A stretch of DNA of 64,000 bases, from assembly GCA_036435485.1 (NCBI GenBank), contig CM071597.1, positions 172,652,147 to 172,716,146 on the forward strand, written 5' to 3'. How positions within the stretch are numbered: position 1 is the first letter of the stretch; each line of letters starts with the position of its first letter. The notes below the pieces were generated by a model that saw nothing but the letters and a program-made list of their open reading frames with translations, was not told where the DNA came from and made no database searches. The translations under genes were made by a program, and so were the position numbers. Shown in pieces: positions 34,798-47,200 of the stretch. This stretch comes from Saposhnikovia divaricata (taxonomy: Eukaryota > Streptophyta > Magnoliopsida > Apiales > Apiaceae).

Positions 34798-35512
34798 ACA
34801 TATTAACACATATTAGAGGATTCACTTGGTCAAACATCTAACTTACCTCAATCATCTAATTTTTCCTAAAATCTCTAACTTCCAAACACCACCAAACTTA
34901 ACTCAATCATCTAATTTTTACTCAAATCTCTAACTTTCAAACACCGCCATAATTTCAAACTAGAGTTCAGTAGTTTGACTATGCTGTCATTTTATTTGTA
35001 TGTCCAAGTTAGCAGTTCCAAATGGTTCCGGATAGGCAAATAATGACATGATACAATATGCAAATGCCTCATACATATTTGCTAAGGAAGCACAACTTCA
35101 GTATAAATGTTCATGTCATCTAGGTACTTGAAAGAAAGATGCATCACATGTTGTAAAGACACATTGTTGCCAGCTTTGAACTATAATTGCTAAAACCCTT
35201 TGAGTCAGGAACCCCGTCATAGGTCTGACAAAACGTAAAGTCAAAGCTAAAAGAATATTGGCCTAATACAATTGAAGAGTTACGTCTACTACAGACATAC
35301 AAGAATCAGTTTCTGGATACATAAATTTTTAGTTTTCCATCAAAAGCCCATCATGGTCCATGAAAACTCACACTAGAATATCACACTATACATAGAAAAA
35401 ATAAATCTTCCATCTCTTATGTATAATACTTCCATTTAACAGATAATGAGTATAACAGTTCTTTTCCTATACTCCTTACAAGTAACCGTTACATTCAAAA
35501 TTGTTTTTCAGT
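34798..35512. other. Intergenic, downstream of SRD2-like gene
   Basis: A partial duplication of CAATCATCTAATTTTT..CTAACTT..CAAACACC occurs at 34851-34885 and 34905-34945. The rest shows no coding sequence and includes the probable 3' UTR and polyadenylation region of the minus-strand gene that ends at 35513. Confidence 0.5.
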
Positions 35513-38500
35513 TCAAATCTGATCATGATGATAATCATATACAGAGAAGTCAGGATATAGCAAGGACTCATTGGCATAGTGAAGCATATAATAGCAAGCA
35601 TCGCAGAAGTAACAAGGATTCTCCCCAGCCCATTTGTCGTCCACTGTCACCAATTTGGCTCTAAATATCCGGCATACAGAACACTTTCGGATCCGAGGTT
35701 TAATTTGGAAGGTGACAACTGGATAAGCATATCTATCTTGTACATCTTCGGGATGAATTAGCCTCATATCCCTGATAATGATAGTGTGCTTGCAATCGCC
35801 CTATACAAAGAAACAAACCAGGACAAACATGACTACTTAATAGTTTCTATTGAGGAAAAAAACCGATGCCAGGGAAAATAAAAAGAACAATAATCTCACA
35901 TGGTAATATGAACTACACACAAAGTAGGAATGCACTTGAATTTGGTGAAAACTGAAAGAATATAAAAGTTGGATCAGACTGAACAAGGTTCAACCAGATG
36001 CAAGCAAAGTTCAAATCACAGAACAGTTTCTTGAAATGCAAAACCTCCCCAAATATTGTTATAGAAAAAAAATTATCTTTTATGATATCTTATACTTTCT
36101 AAACTTCTCAGACTTTAAAGGTTTGTTTTAACAATTCAACACAATATTTCATTATTTTGCACAAACACATGCAAAGCCAATACTGAAAGATATGCCAGAA
36201 AATGTAGCACACCTAGAGAGCATTAGACAAAAGTATCAAGATAGCAAACCTGATGACAATAAAGATATCCGGCACCAAGTCGAAAGTTCAAGTCACAAAA
36301 TCTTGTCTCTTGCATCTGGACGGCTTTAAACCGAGGCAAATTTTCTTTCTTTTTATTATCCACAAGGGCCTTCTGCTTTGGCTGTAATCTTCCGGAGCGA
36401 ATATATTCCCACTTTTCGAGTGCTTCTTTCTTTGAGTCTTCAAGCCAGTCCATAATAGGTTTGCTATAGTCTATTGCAGAGACATCCCTCATATCATTAC
36501 AAAAGACATCCTGCACTTTGGAGAGGCACCGTGTGATTTAGACGATATACGTGCACAGAGGTCAACAATGTCAGCGTTTAAACAATTAAAATCACGTAAT
36601 GCTAGAGAAGGCCAATGTGGTGCATATACACTTAATTAAAAGTTTAACACGTGATATAAACATCTGTCACCAATTAACCTATTAATATTTCCCTATGTAA
36701 AAGTTTTTACTACTAAATTATTACTCAATTAAACATCATGAGGCACAGTAGAACTATATAACAAAATTGAACAGTCTCATAGACAGAACGAGGTCAAGGT
36801 AATATAACTTTTCATGTTTGTTTGGTTTTTGAGAAATAAAGAATTAACTTCACAGCTTTATGCCCAAATATCAGTTGCCTTCGATACTTTGTAACTGAAC
36901 TCACTCACTTTTCCAGTTACAAATAGCACAATGTTCTAAAAAAAAAATAATATACTATAACATAGCAAAATGTTGAAATGGGCCTTCCATATTCAAAGGA
37001 CAAGAAAGACTATGATCTGTAGAAATATAAAATTGGAACTTGCTGACAATGTGTACAACCTTTAGATCATAGCACAAAACAAGTATCCTTACTTGTGGAA
37101 AAAACAAAACAATGAGGAAGTATCACCCCAGTTTATACTAAGCAACAGACAATAAATTCTGACAGTTAACGGACTGCAAGATCTTATACACTTTTAAGTG
37201 TGCTACTCGTTGGCTAGATAGGAGTGTTTTTAGGCCAATAACTAAATTACGTGTTATGTTCAACTAGGTTGATTTCATCATGTACTCATCTATATAGATA
37301 TAACACAAATTTGCCCAACAAAGGACATCCATATAATATACTAGTAGTAAAGAAAATTAAAAGACTTACCTCAATGAGAAAATATCCAGAAGTGTCATGC
37401 TGCCCTGCTCTTTCCATGAGCTGATCTGTCAAGCAATATATCCTGTCCCTCAACTCAGTCAACAATTGTCGTCCCAAAACCAAGAACTCTTGAGTCTACA
37501 GAAGATTTACAAAATTTTTAAAAATAATGAGTGAAGAAAAGAGAAAATAATTCTGAAATGGATGAGAGCACTTCCTAGCTAACAAATTAATTTCATTAAT
37601 AATATTAATTTACAAGTAAGAAGCATTCACTAAAGGTACTCCAATTTCTTTCACACGCCGTTTTACACTCCAAATGCAATTACCTGGCCCAAAAAGTGGG
37701 ATGAGTAAAGATGAAGAGTACACTAGATGCCAAACGTAAATTAGGATGAAATATTTATATACAGGAAGGCTAATGCCATGCAGAAGACTCTGATCCGAAG
37801 GGAAATATAGTGAATATTAGTAAGGAATAGAGAAGGCTGCCTAACACTTGCATATATTGGAAAAGCAAAGCCCCACTGCAGCAACTATAACTGGATGTCA
37901 TCCTTTAATTAGATTTTATAAAAATTTCCTATATGGTTTATTAAATAATTATCAATTACTTCTACCCTTACTTATTGAATATTGTATTCTGGTCTTCAAC
38001 ATAATAGTTTCGAAATTGGGATATATTGATTTAATTTCGTATATACATTGACATTGTTAAAGTAGAGGTGCAGATAATGTATAGCACAGGGCACAAACCT
38101 TTTTATAAATTGCACTTTTAATTTACAAGTTACAACAAGATAACACATAGATGGATTACAATCAACTAAAATGAAATAAAAATGTAAAATGTATTCATCA
38201 AAAAGAGGTCAAAATTACTATTTACCTTTTGCAAAGTCCTTTTGTTATGGTAAACCTCCACACAGAGAACAACTTCTTTTCCTGGCTGAAGTACTTGCCC
38301 CACATGACTACCTGATATCCTTGCCTGTCAAGCATGAAAAAATATATCGTGTTTAGAAATTCAAAAATATGGTGTTTAGCCATTTCAAAGGCAAGTTAAC
38401 AAAACAAAATATGAAAATGATACGACAATGTACTTCAGTATTTTGGTGATCTAAGCCAAGACATGAGTTCTATTTCTGCTGTTTGGGTTTTAGTGTAATA

Positions 38501-41500
38501 CTAGGACATGTGAAAATCACAAATTGATTAATTTATGCTGATTCATGATTGCATCTTCTGAGTGTTTGGAATGTCCAACAACACATTGCCAAATCAGATA
38601 TTGACACTTTTACCAAATTTGTTTTAGATGTACAAGGGAGCAGAAAACATAATGGTGAAAACATATATGAAGACAACAAACAAGCTCATGAACTAAATGC
38701 AACAACACAAAATCTATGAATTACAGTGTAACATATGTAAACCCTGGACCCCCACCAAGTCCAAATGCATCAAGAAGAGTAATAAATCAGTAAAACACCT
38801 TTGCTGTGGATTTATTACTTCTAAGAGATGTTGTCCTGTCAGTTCTCTCCGAAGAAATAGTTGCACTATCGTTGATCCTGCAACCACCACTGCAAAGATG
38901 GAATAAGAGAAACAAAGTTGTGAATTATCTTGGTCCAACTCAAATGGTAAGTTAACTAACAAACTCAAAGATGTAGAAGATTTTTACCACCTATTAGTTA
39001 ATAAATTAGTATTTACATACTTGAAAGAATGCAGCTTTGCTCCTGCCTTGTCTTCAAGTTGTTTCTCCTTCAATCTTACAAGTTCTTTCACCTTCGCGAT
39101 ATAGCTTTCCTAAAATACAATAAGAAGAATAACACAAATTTAATATAGTATAACGGTAAATGCATCAACATATACAACACGTTAGGCATTACAGACTTTC
39201 CCTCGATTCACCTTCTATTAATATGCCAGGAGAAGAATGCGAAGCAAGTACCGCACGATCTTTATCCTAAATTTACACATTGTTCCACGTTTGTGAATTA
39301 AAACGGGGAAAAAACAGAGTCAATGTTGTAACATTGAATGAAAACTTAAAAGTATGCAACAAGAGACTTAGTCCACAACATAAAGGACAAGTGGACAACT
39401 GAATTTCCAGAGCTTCACACACGTCAGACTGAATAAAACTTGATATTTTAACCCTAATGATAACTGCACTCTTTGTTCTAGCCCTGTCCGACAAAACCTC
39501 AGGTCAAAATTAACCTGACATGCGCAATTTTTCCCTTATGGTTCCGATATAGCTACTGTTTTATTAGATATACTTATGGAAGGGCTTACCAACAAAAGTA
39601 ACATACAGAAACCAGGGCATTTTAACTGATCATAAATGATAGTAAAGAGTAGCATACCTCAGCAGTTTCTTTTTTTCGCCTTTTTCTCTTTCTCTTCTTA
39701 TCACTGGTTGGACTATCCTCCCTCTTTCCCTTTCTCTTTCTTTTCTTACCATTGGCTCGACTCTTTTGCTTCTTTCCCTTTTTCTTTTTTGCAATATCGC
39801 TCAATAACTCCTCAGCATCACCTTTTCCAGAAGACCCACAACTGTTGTCATCTAAAGATGCACCATCAATCCCCTTTTTTGAGCTTTCTGGAATATTATT
39901 TCGAGACTCTGACAATTTGCCACTATCAGTTCTGCCAATAACCAATACAAAATATTGTAAGAACATCAGCTACGTTCCAAGAAAATAAAATTCATTTCTC
40001 TGAAAAAATAAATTATCATCCAGCCCACTAGTAATAGCAGATATTATTAAGACAACCTTTACTAGGCACTGATATATTTATATCTATATACTAGTTAGAT
40101 AACTAGAGAGCACTGAATATTCATCCAAATAATTATAAAAGACAAAACACCTTTTGAAAAAATCACACTACCGGAAAAAAGATAAAATTTTCCTTGAAGC
40201 CTAAAAAGAATACTCCCTCCGTCCCTTTTTAGCTGGCACATTTGCAAAAAACACACATATTAAGAAAGCTTTAATAATGTAATTTGTTTCCATGTTTGCC
40301 CTTAATCTTAACATTAAATGATGAGTTATGAGTGTGTATATTAAATATAAAGTCAAACATTGGTATTAGAAATAAAGGGGTATATATGGAAAAATTGGTA
40401 AAAAATGTATTGGAACAAGAAATGTGACAACTATTTAGGGACAAATTTTTTTTGCAAATGTGCCCACTAAAAAGGGACGGAGGGAGTACTACGTTTGGAA
40501 GTAAAATGAAAAATGATCAGTGTGCACAACTGGCCTTTGCACAGATCATATTACAAAGGCATACCATCATTATTTTATTTTGTAAGAATATCAAGAACAA
40601 AATCGAAACAAGACATATGCTAACCTTTTGTCCAAGCAATTCTCTGAAACTTCCGTACATTTTTCAGTCACTTCATCATCCTGCAAACACACCAATAAAA
40701 TATTTATCACATAGAAAACTATGTTTCATTTATTATATTTGACATGTAACTAAGAGAAATATTCATATAACAGAATTGGAAGTACCCATACTTTGAATGC
40801 GATATCAAACGCCTTATCAACTAACTCTTCTTCGGTAACTATTTTAAGCTCATCAACCCTGTGAAGGACATAAATAGCAAAACTTAATACATTAAAGGAA
40901 AATAGAAAAAATGCCTATTACCTACTAGAATCACTGGAATACATGTCCTGTTGTGTGCAGTTAACTACAATCATTTTATCATAAATATAAAACATTACTC
41001 ATATATTTTTTTGAGAGAGAATAAAGCTAGGAAGAACACAACTTATTTTGTGGAAAACATAGCAATAGCTAAATCAACAGATAAACATCTTGAAACTCAT
41101 CTATAGTAAGTGGACTACAATCAATAATCAAAGAATTATATTCACCGTTAATGGTTTGCACACAATCATATTTAACAAGTGCATACAGAAAAACCAGCAA
41201 AAAAAAAAAAAGTTCTGCCATCAAGAAGGGAATGATTGATAATGCATCAGGGTTGATAGTTTACTAACAAATCTACCTGCACTTGGAGAGACAACATGTC
41301 TAGTTAAATTAGACCTTTCTTCTGTGCCTATAAAGTGTTAGTAGTAGACTAGTGCCCAGTTAAAATCTTGGTAAACAAATTAGAAAAGTGGATACAGAAA
41401 TTGACAAGAATAACCTGATGAGATTAAATGAATCATTAAGGCTGCGATTCTTCTACTCAATCATCTACTGATTTAGGTTTGCTATTTTTAATAAACACAT

Positions 41501-42626
41501 AAATAATTTAAGATTTGGTTCTCCAGGTTCAAATATTTTCTGATTGTCTAAAATCAGGAACTGAAGTCTGGAAAAGTAGAACGCATTCAAATAATACGTT
41601 CTACTCAAAACCCTAACAAAAACTAGTCAAATTGCCATTGTAGTAAATTCGATTAACCCATCTGATGCAGCTCTTTTGACTAGCTTAATCTCCTAATTCT
41701 AATTAAATAATCATCATATGTATTTATCGTCACAAAGCACATTATCATGAAGAAAAGAATTAAAAGCATACACAAAAACTAAGAAATAGACAATGGTAAA
41801 CAGCAAATTGACTAGGAAATCCTTACGATAAATCCTCTGCACCAATATCGCTGAAATCCTGACCTAACTCTTCGCGGAGATCCTAATTGAGCAAAAACAA
41901 AACACGAAAACAAATAAATAACTAAAAGTCAGTCAACTCAAATAGAACCCATTGGCATAAAAACTAAGGAAGCATATAATCAAAAAGGGTAAATATCAAT
42001 AACCTAATGCAAACAAACAAAGATATGTGACCAAAAAAAACTAAAACACATTTTTTAATCCTCATGTTCAGCACCTTTAATTGCACCTAAATCCCTAAAT
42101 TCGTGTTGTAAACTCTCAAACCCTAACGATCCACAAATTCGACAAAATTGAACAAATTCAGCAACGAGATCTCATTTCCCGGTTCCTTCTCAATTCCTTT
42201 GGAAACCTTCCTCGTCGCAAAAAAATTGCACTTCATTCAGCATTTAATTCCATTCAAAAATTCTCAACACCATTCTATCCCATGTATCGAAACAAACCCT
42301 AATAAACCCCTAGATTCTCCAATTCACCCTTTTACGACATCGAAATGAAGGGGCAATCAGAAATTGCAAAAACCACCAACAACCCAAGTACAAAACAACA
42401 GTCTAACAATACATAATTGCATTAAAAACACACAAATACATAAAAACACAAAAGTGAGTGTGTGTGTGTGTGTGTGTGTAATTAGTACCTTGAGTTCGGA
42501 AAGAAGGTGAGACTGGAAGAAAGGGGGTTTAGTGAGAGAGCCAACGAGATTGGAGAGATAAAGGGGCCCACCGCGAGGAATGGAATGATAGATGAGGGGG
42601 TCTAATGCTCCTTCTGTTTCCGCCAT
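35513..42626 (-). CDS. SRD2: snRNA-activating protein complex subunit 3 (SRD2-like)
   Basis: Eleven exons (42626-42489, 41882-41827, 40858-40792, 40680-40625, 39931-39658, 39109-39021, 38889-38799, 38324-38226, 37495-37370, 36510-36250, 35800-35513) join in phase to about 514 residues. The C-terminal half is diagnostic of SNAPC3: TQEFLVLGRQLLTELRDRIY, FCDLNFRLGAGYLYCHQ, GDCKHTIIIRDMRLIHPED, CSVCRIF and ENPCYFCDACYYMLHY, with the conserved zinc-binding Cys/His. SNAPc binds the upstream sequence element of snRNA genes and starts their Pol II and Pol III transcription; Arabidopsis SRD2 is the homologue. The N-terminus is plant-specific. Exon 5 adds a strongly basic Lys/Arg run (KKRKRKGKRED, KKRKRKRRKKE), a likely nuclear signal. 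Intron 7 uses a weak GTGTTT donor, chosen because it alone keeps frame. A Stowaway MITE sits in intron 4. Confidence 0.93.
40213..40486. mobile_element. Stowaway MITE in SRD2-like intron 4
   Basis: CTCCCTCCGTCCCTTTTTAG at the left and CTAAAAAGGGACGGAGGGAG at the right are perfect inverted ends, flanked by TA on both sides (40211-40212 and 40487-40488), the Tc1/mariner target duplication. The length is 274 bp with no ORF. It lies between exon 4 and exon 5. Confidence 0.95.
42459..42479 (+). repeat. (GT)n microsatellite in SRD2-like intron 1
   Basis: About ten GT units lie just inside intron 1, ten bases from the exon 1 donor site. Confidence 0.9.
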
Positions 42627-42831
42627 GGTTTCAACTTTGAGTTTCGATTCCTAATCGCAAATCCTAATTTGGGTGTGTACGTATAGGTTTCAGTATGTGT
42701 GTATGGGAAAAACGGTATGTAAGGGAGCGGAAACTATCCAAATATCACAATTTTTTATTAAATAATCAAGGGATTATAAAAATGATTGTGCGGGGCCACT
42801 AAATTTATAAGCTATTTGTATTATAATCTCA

Positions 42832-43341
42832 GGCTGGATTTGAAGGCCTTAGACTTAAATGAGACCATGGTTGCGGATAGGTCGGCTTGGAGGCGGCGTA
42901 TCAGAGTGGTGGATTCTCTTTTAGGGTGCGGATCAGTTGTCGAGAGCCTCAGACTTGGGTTGTCTCGGTTAGCGATTTTGTAGTAGTTCGACTTTAGCGT
43001 TTCTCACTTTGCGTTTTTAGTGTCTTTTGTTTGCTGGTTTTGCAGTTCCAGGGATCCCGGCCCGGTGGTAGCATAACTCCGGTGGTAGCATAACTCCGTG
43101 CAAACAGGTATGCCCCATGTGGAGAACGCCATGGGCTCAGGTATGGCTTCGTTCATTTCCGTTCCAGATGGTTTCCTTTGTATTTATCACACTCTTTGTT
43201 TGTCGTGCACTTAGCCGAGGGTCTACACGGAAACAGCCTCCCCGCTCTAAAAGTGGGGGTATGGTCTGCGTACATCTTACCCTCCCCAGACCCTGCTCTG
43301 AGCGGGATATACTGGGTATGTTTGGTTTGGTTTGGTTTGGT
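42832..43341 (+). mobile_element. 5'-truncated RTE LINE 3' end
   Basis: The first 150 bases encode the C-terminus of an RTE-clade ORF (DLKALDLNETMVADRSAWRR, then RIRVVDS and a stop at 42981-42983). A 3' UTR with the widespread GGTCTGCGTACATCTTACCC segment (43264-43283) follows, then a (GGTTT)n tail. Exact 17-bp flanks TTTGTATTATAATCTCA at 42815-42831 and 43342-43358 are the target duplication. They define both ends and show truncation on insertion. Confidence 0.9.
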
Positions 43342-43358
43342 TTTGTATTATAATCTCA

Positions 43359-43650
43359 AAAGAAATCTCGGAGAACAACCTCATGCCAATTTTTCGCATA
43401 ATCCAAAATATCATAATTTAATTTTGATTTTTTTTTATATACTACGTTACATAGAGGGTGGAAACACATATACTACAAGATGTACTGCCTATTTGGCTAC
43501 GACTTAAAATAAGTCTTTATGAACTTATTTTTGGGTAAAAATTTCATATTTTGGTAATTTTTTTATAGAAGTATTTAATTTATGTTTAAAATTCCATAAA
43601 TTACGAAAAAAAAGTTAAATTTTTCAGAAAAAAAAATTAAGAATATTTAA
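43359..43650. mobile_element. Left part of a TIR MITE interrupted by the L1
   Basis: TTTGGCTACGACTTAAAATAAGTC at 43492-43515 and, after the L1, ATAAATTGACTTATTCTGTA...AAGTTACTCAAACACC at 48406-48442 look like the two ends of a small hAT-like MITE, with the LINE inserted in its AT-rich middle. The sequence before 43490 shows nothing recognisable. Confidence 0.4.
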
Positions 43651-44279
43651 GAGGAAGAAGAAGATTTGTCGTAAGAATGGGACTGAATGCATCGTGCAGT
43701 GTAAGTATGAAAGGCTAGGCGAGTTCTGTTTTGTATGTTGCATGGTAACTCATACCGAGAGATTCTGCAATAAGAAATTGAGCATGGTTTCAACTGAGCT
43801 AGTCAGAGAATGGGGGATCTGGCTTAGAGCTCCGCCACGCAAGGCGGCTGGACAAGAACGAAGCACGTGGCTCAGAGACGAGCGTGACGTGGATTGGGGC
43901 ACTAATTCCGGGAGTGCTAATTACAGTCAGTTTTTTTCGGAAAATGTAACTGCTGATAGGATGTGGGAAGTAAATCAGGGGCGTAACTCTAGGGGTAAGG
44001 CTCATGTTATGGATAATTCTCAACTGATTGATAATTCAAAAAAAAATGGCGGTTAATTTTAATTCCAGCTCATCTAGTGGGCCTGATAAGGAGGAATTAC
44101 TTGGGTTTAATCTTGAGGAAAGGAAGAGAAGACGTGGGCTTAACGAAAATGAATATATGGAAACTGAGGGTGGTAATGTATCTCTAATTACAGAATCTAA
44201 TCTTTCTAAAGTTGATTGTGCAGATTCTTCTCCTGAATTTTTGGCTACGCTTGCTAGGCAAGCCAGCCAGCAGAAATGA
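43651..44279 (+). pseudogene. L1 ORF1, C-terminal part
   Basis: The remaining ORF1 contains a single CCHC zinc knuckle (CFVCCMVTHTERFC, Cx2Cx4Hx4C, about 43728-43769), which in plant L1 ORF1 proteins binds RNA. The frame changes near 44030-44056, where a run of A occurs (AATTCAAAAAAAAATGG), and continues to a TGA at 44277-44279. That TGA overlaps the ORF2 start as ATGA. The N-terminal RNA-binding part is missing because reverse transcription stopped early. Confidence 0.85.
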
Positions 44280-47200
44280 ATATCCTTAGCTGGAATTGTC
44301 GAGGGTTGGGGAGCCCTCGTACAATTCGTGTTCTTAGTGACCTTTTAAAGTCACGTAAACCCGATTTTTTATTTCTTTCGGAGACTATTTCGTATGCAAA
44401 TAAAATTGAGAAGCTTCGTGTAAAGTATGGCTTCTCTCAATGTTTTTCAGTTGATAGAGTAGGGCGTAGTGGTGGTTTGGCGATTTTTTGGAGGAATAAT
44501 ATGACTTGTGAAGTGGCTGGGTATTCACAGAATCATGTTGATGTTAATTTTTTGGAGAATAATGTTGCTGTGTGGCGCTTGTCTTGTTTTTATGGTTTAC
44601 CAGAAAGAGCTCATCGAAAGCAGTCTTGGGATTTAATCAGGAAGCTAGCAGGTATGTCTCAGATTCCGTGGTGCATAGTAGGAGACTTCAATGACCTGTT
44701 GTATGCATCAGATAAGTGGGGTAAAATTCCACATCCTCAAAGCTTAATGGATGGTTTTAGAACAGCCATTGATGACTGTATGCTCTCTGAAGTTGATCTA
44801 AATGGAGGAAAATACACTTGGGAGAAGAGTCGGGGGACTAGTGATTGGGTTCGTGAGAGGTTGGATAGAGCTTTCTCTACTCAGAATTGGTGGAGTCGTT
44901 TCCCTCTCTGTAAGTTGGATGTAATTCATGTGTCGACTTCTGATCATGATCCTATCTTTCTGGATTTGATTAGTACATCTTTTTCGAAGAAACAATTCCG
45001 TTTTAAATTCGAAAGCACCTGGCTATTAGAACCGAATTTTCGTAAAGAGGTTTCAGATTTTTGGCTAGAGCTTCCTCCTATTCATATTTTACCAAAGCTT
45101 ATTTCAGTTTCAAGTTTTATGGCTCGTTGGGGTAGGAATTTCTTTCATAAATTTCAAGACAAAATCAAAAGGCAGAAAGAGGTATTGAGCTTGTTGGTTG
45201 ATCGTATGGATGATAAGGGGGTTAGGAAGTATTTCATGGAGAAGGAAAAGCTAAATGATCTACTGATTCATGAGGAGGTTTATTGGAAGCAAAGGGCAAA
45301 GAATTTCTAGCTAACCGAAGGGGATGCTAATACAATGCTTTTTCATGCGAGTGCATCAGCAATGAAGAAAACAAATCATCTATATTTTCTTGAAACTGAT
45401 TCAGGTGAGCAAGTAAGCAATCATGAAGACATGTGTCGTATGGTGAAGGATTACTACACTGCAGTGTTCACGAATGATCATAATTCTAATATGCCACACC
45501 CAAATGAAGTTGGTAATCGTATTACAGAGGAGCAGAACTGTATGCTTGTGGCAGAGATGTCCTATGAAGAATTTTCAATTGCTATTAAACAGATGCACCC
45601 TGATAAAGCTTCGGGTCCGGATGGTTTAAACCCATCCTTTTTTCAGCAGTTTTGGTCTATTTTGGGGCGAGAGGTCTATGAGTGTTGTAAGGGATGGCTC
45701 AATTCAGGCTCTTTTCCAGCACAACTAAATGACACAAATGTGGTTCTTATACCTAAAAAGGAAAATGCTTGTTGTATGAAGGATTTACGACCTATAGCTT
45801 TATGCAATGTCTTGTATAAGATATTAGCAAAGGTGCTCTCTAATCGTTTGAAAAATCTCTTGCCTAATATTATTTCTGAAAATCAGTTCGCTTTTGTTCC
45901 GGGGAGGAGTATAACTGATAACATGTTAGTGGCTTTCGAGGTTGTTCATCATATGCAAAGGAAAAAATGAGGAAGTGAAGGCGAAATTGCTTTGAAGTTT
46001 GATATAAGCAAAGCTTATGATAGGGTGGATTGGTCGTATTTGAAGGTTAGGATGCAGGCTTTGGGTTTCTGCAATAAGTGGATACAATGGATAATGCTAT
46101 GCGTCACTACAGTTTCATATGACTTCTATTTTAATGGTAGCTCTGTAGGTCCTGTTTCTCCTTCCAGGGGTTTAAGGCAAGGGGATCCCCTGTCCCCATA
46201 CCTTTTTCTTTTTTGTGTAGAGGGTTTATCTAATGCATTGGACAAAGCTGCTGCTGAAGGTAGTATTCACGGTTCTCAAGTTAGTTCAACAGCACCGATT
46301 ATTACACATCTTTTATTTGCGGATGATAGCTTCCTTTTTTTAGAGCTAATCTAGCGGAGACTAATGCTGTTAAGTCTTTTTAATTGAATATGAGGCTATG
46401 TCGGGTCAGTCGGTGAATTTCCAAAAGTCTGCAAATATGTTCAGCTCGAATGTTAGTCAAACTGAAAGATCCGCACTGTCTGGGATCTTGGGAGTGAGTA
46501 ATGAGTTAGCAAATAGCAGATATCTGGGTCTTCCTTCGATTGTGGGTCGTTCTAAGAAGAGGGTTTTTAGTTTTGTTAAAGATAAAGTCTGTAAAAGATT
46601 GCAAGGGTGGAAGTCGAAGTCAATGTCTAGAGCAGGTAAGTCAATCTTAATTAAGAACGTGGCTCAATCCATTCCCTCGTACTGTATGTCTTGCTTTTTA
46701 ATGCCAAAATCTTTGTGTCAAGAGTTGGAGAGGATGCTTAACAAGTATTGGTGGTGCACTAGTTCCAGTGACAGACGTGGTATAAACTGGCTTTCATGGG
46801 ATGCAATGAGTTTATCGAAGAGTAGGGGGTATGGGTTTTAAGAACCTTTATGGTTTCAATATAGCACTATTGGGGAAGCATTGTTGGAATTTTATTAAAA
46901 TGCCTCAATCTCTGGTTGCTCGTGTTTTCAAAGCACGTTATTATCCAAACTCGCATTTTCTTCATGCCTCTAGAAGTCCAGGTTCCAGTTATATTTGGTC
47001 GGGGATTATGACAGCAAAAGAGAGTCTTAATAAGGGTTTTAGGTGGGTTCTTGGAGATGGAAATGACATTAAGGCGGTTAAAGACCCTTGGTTGAAAGAC
47101 AAGGAAGATTTTTATGTGGCTAATGATGTGGAGTATGCTTCAGATCAGGTCTCTGTATCTTATTTTTTCAGAACAGATTCAAAAAGCTGGGATGTCGATA

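Noticed and set aside
39636..39988. Plus-strand Ser/Phe-rich ORFs
   Set aside because: They are antisense shadows of the Lys/Arg-rich exon 5 of the SRD2-like gene.
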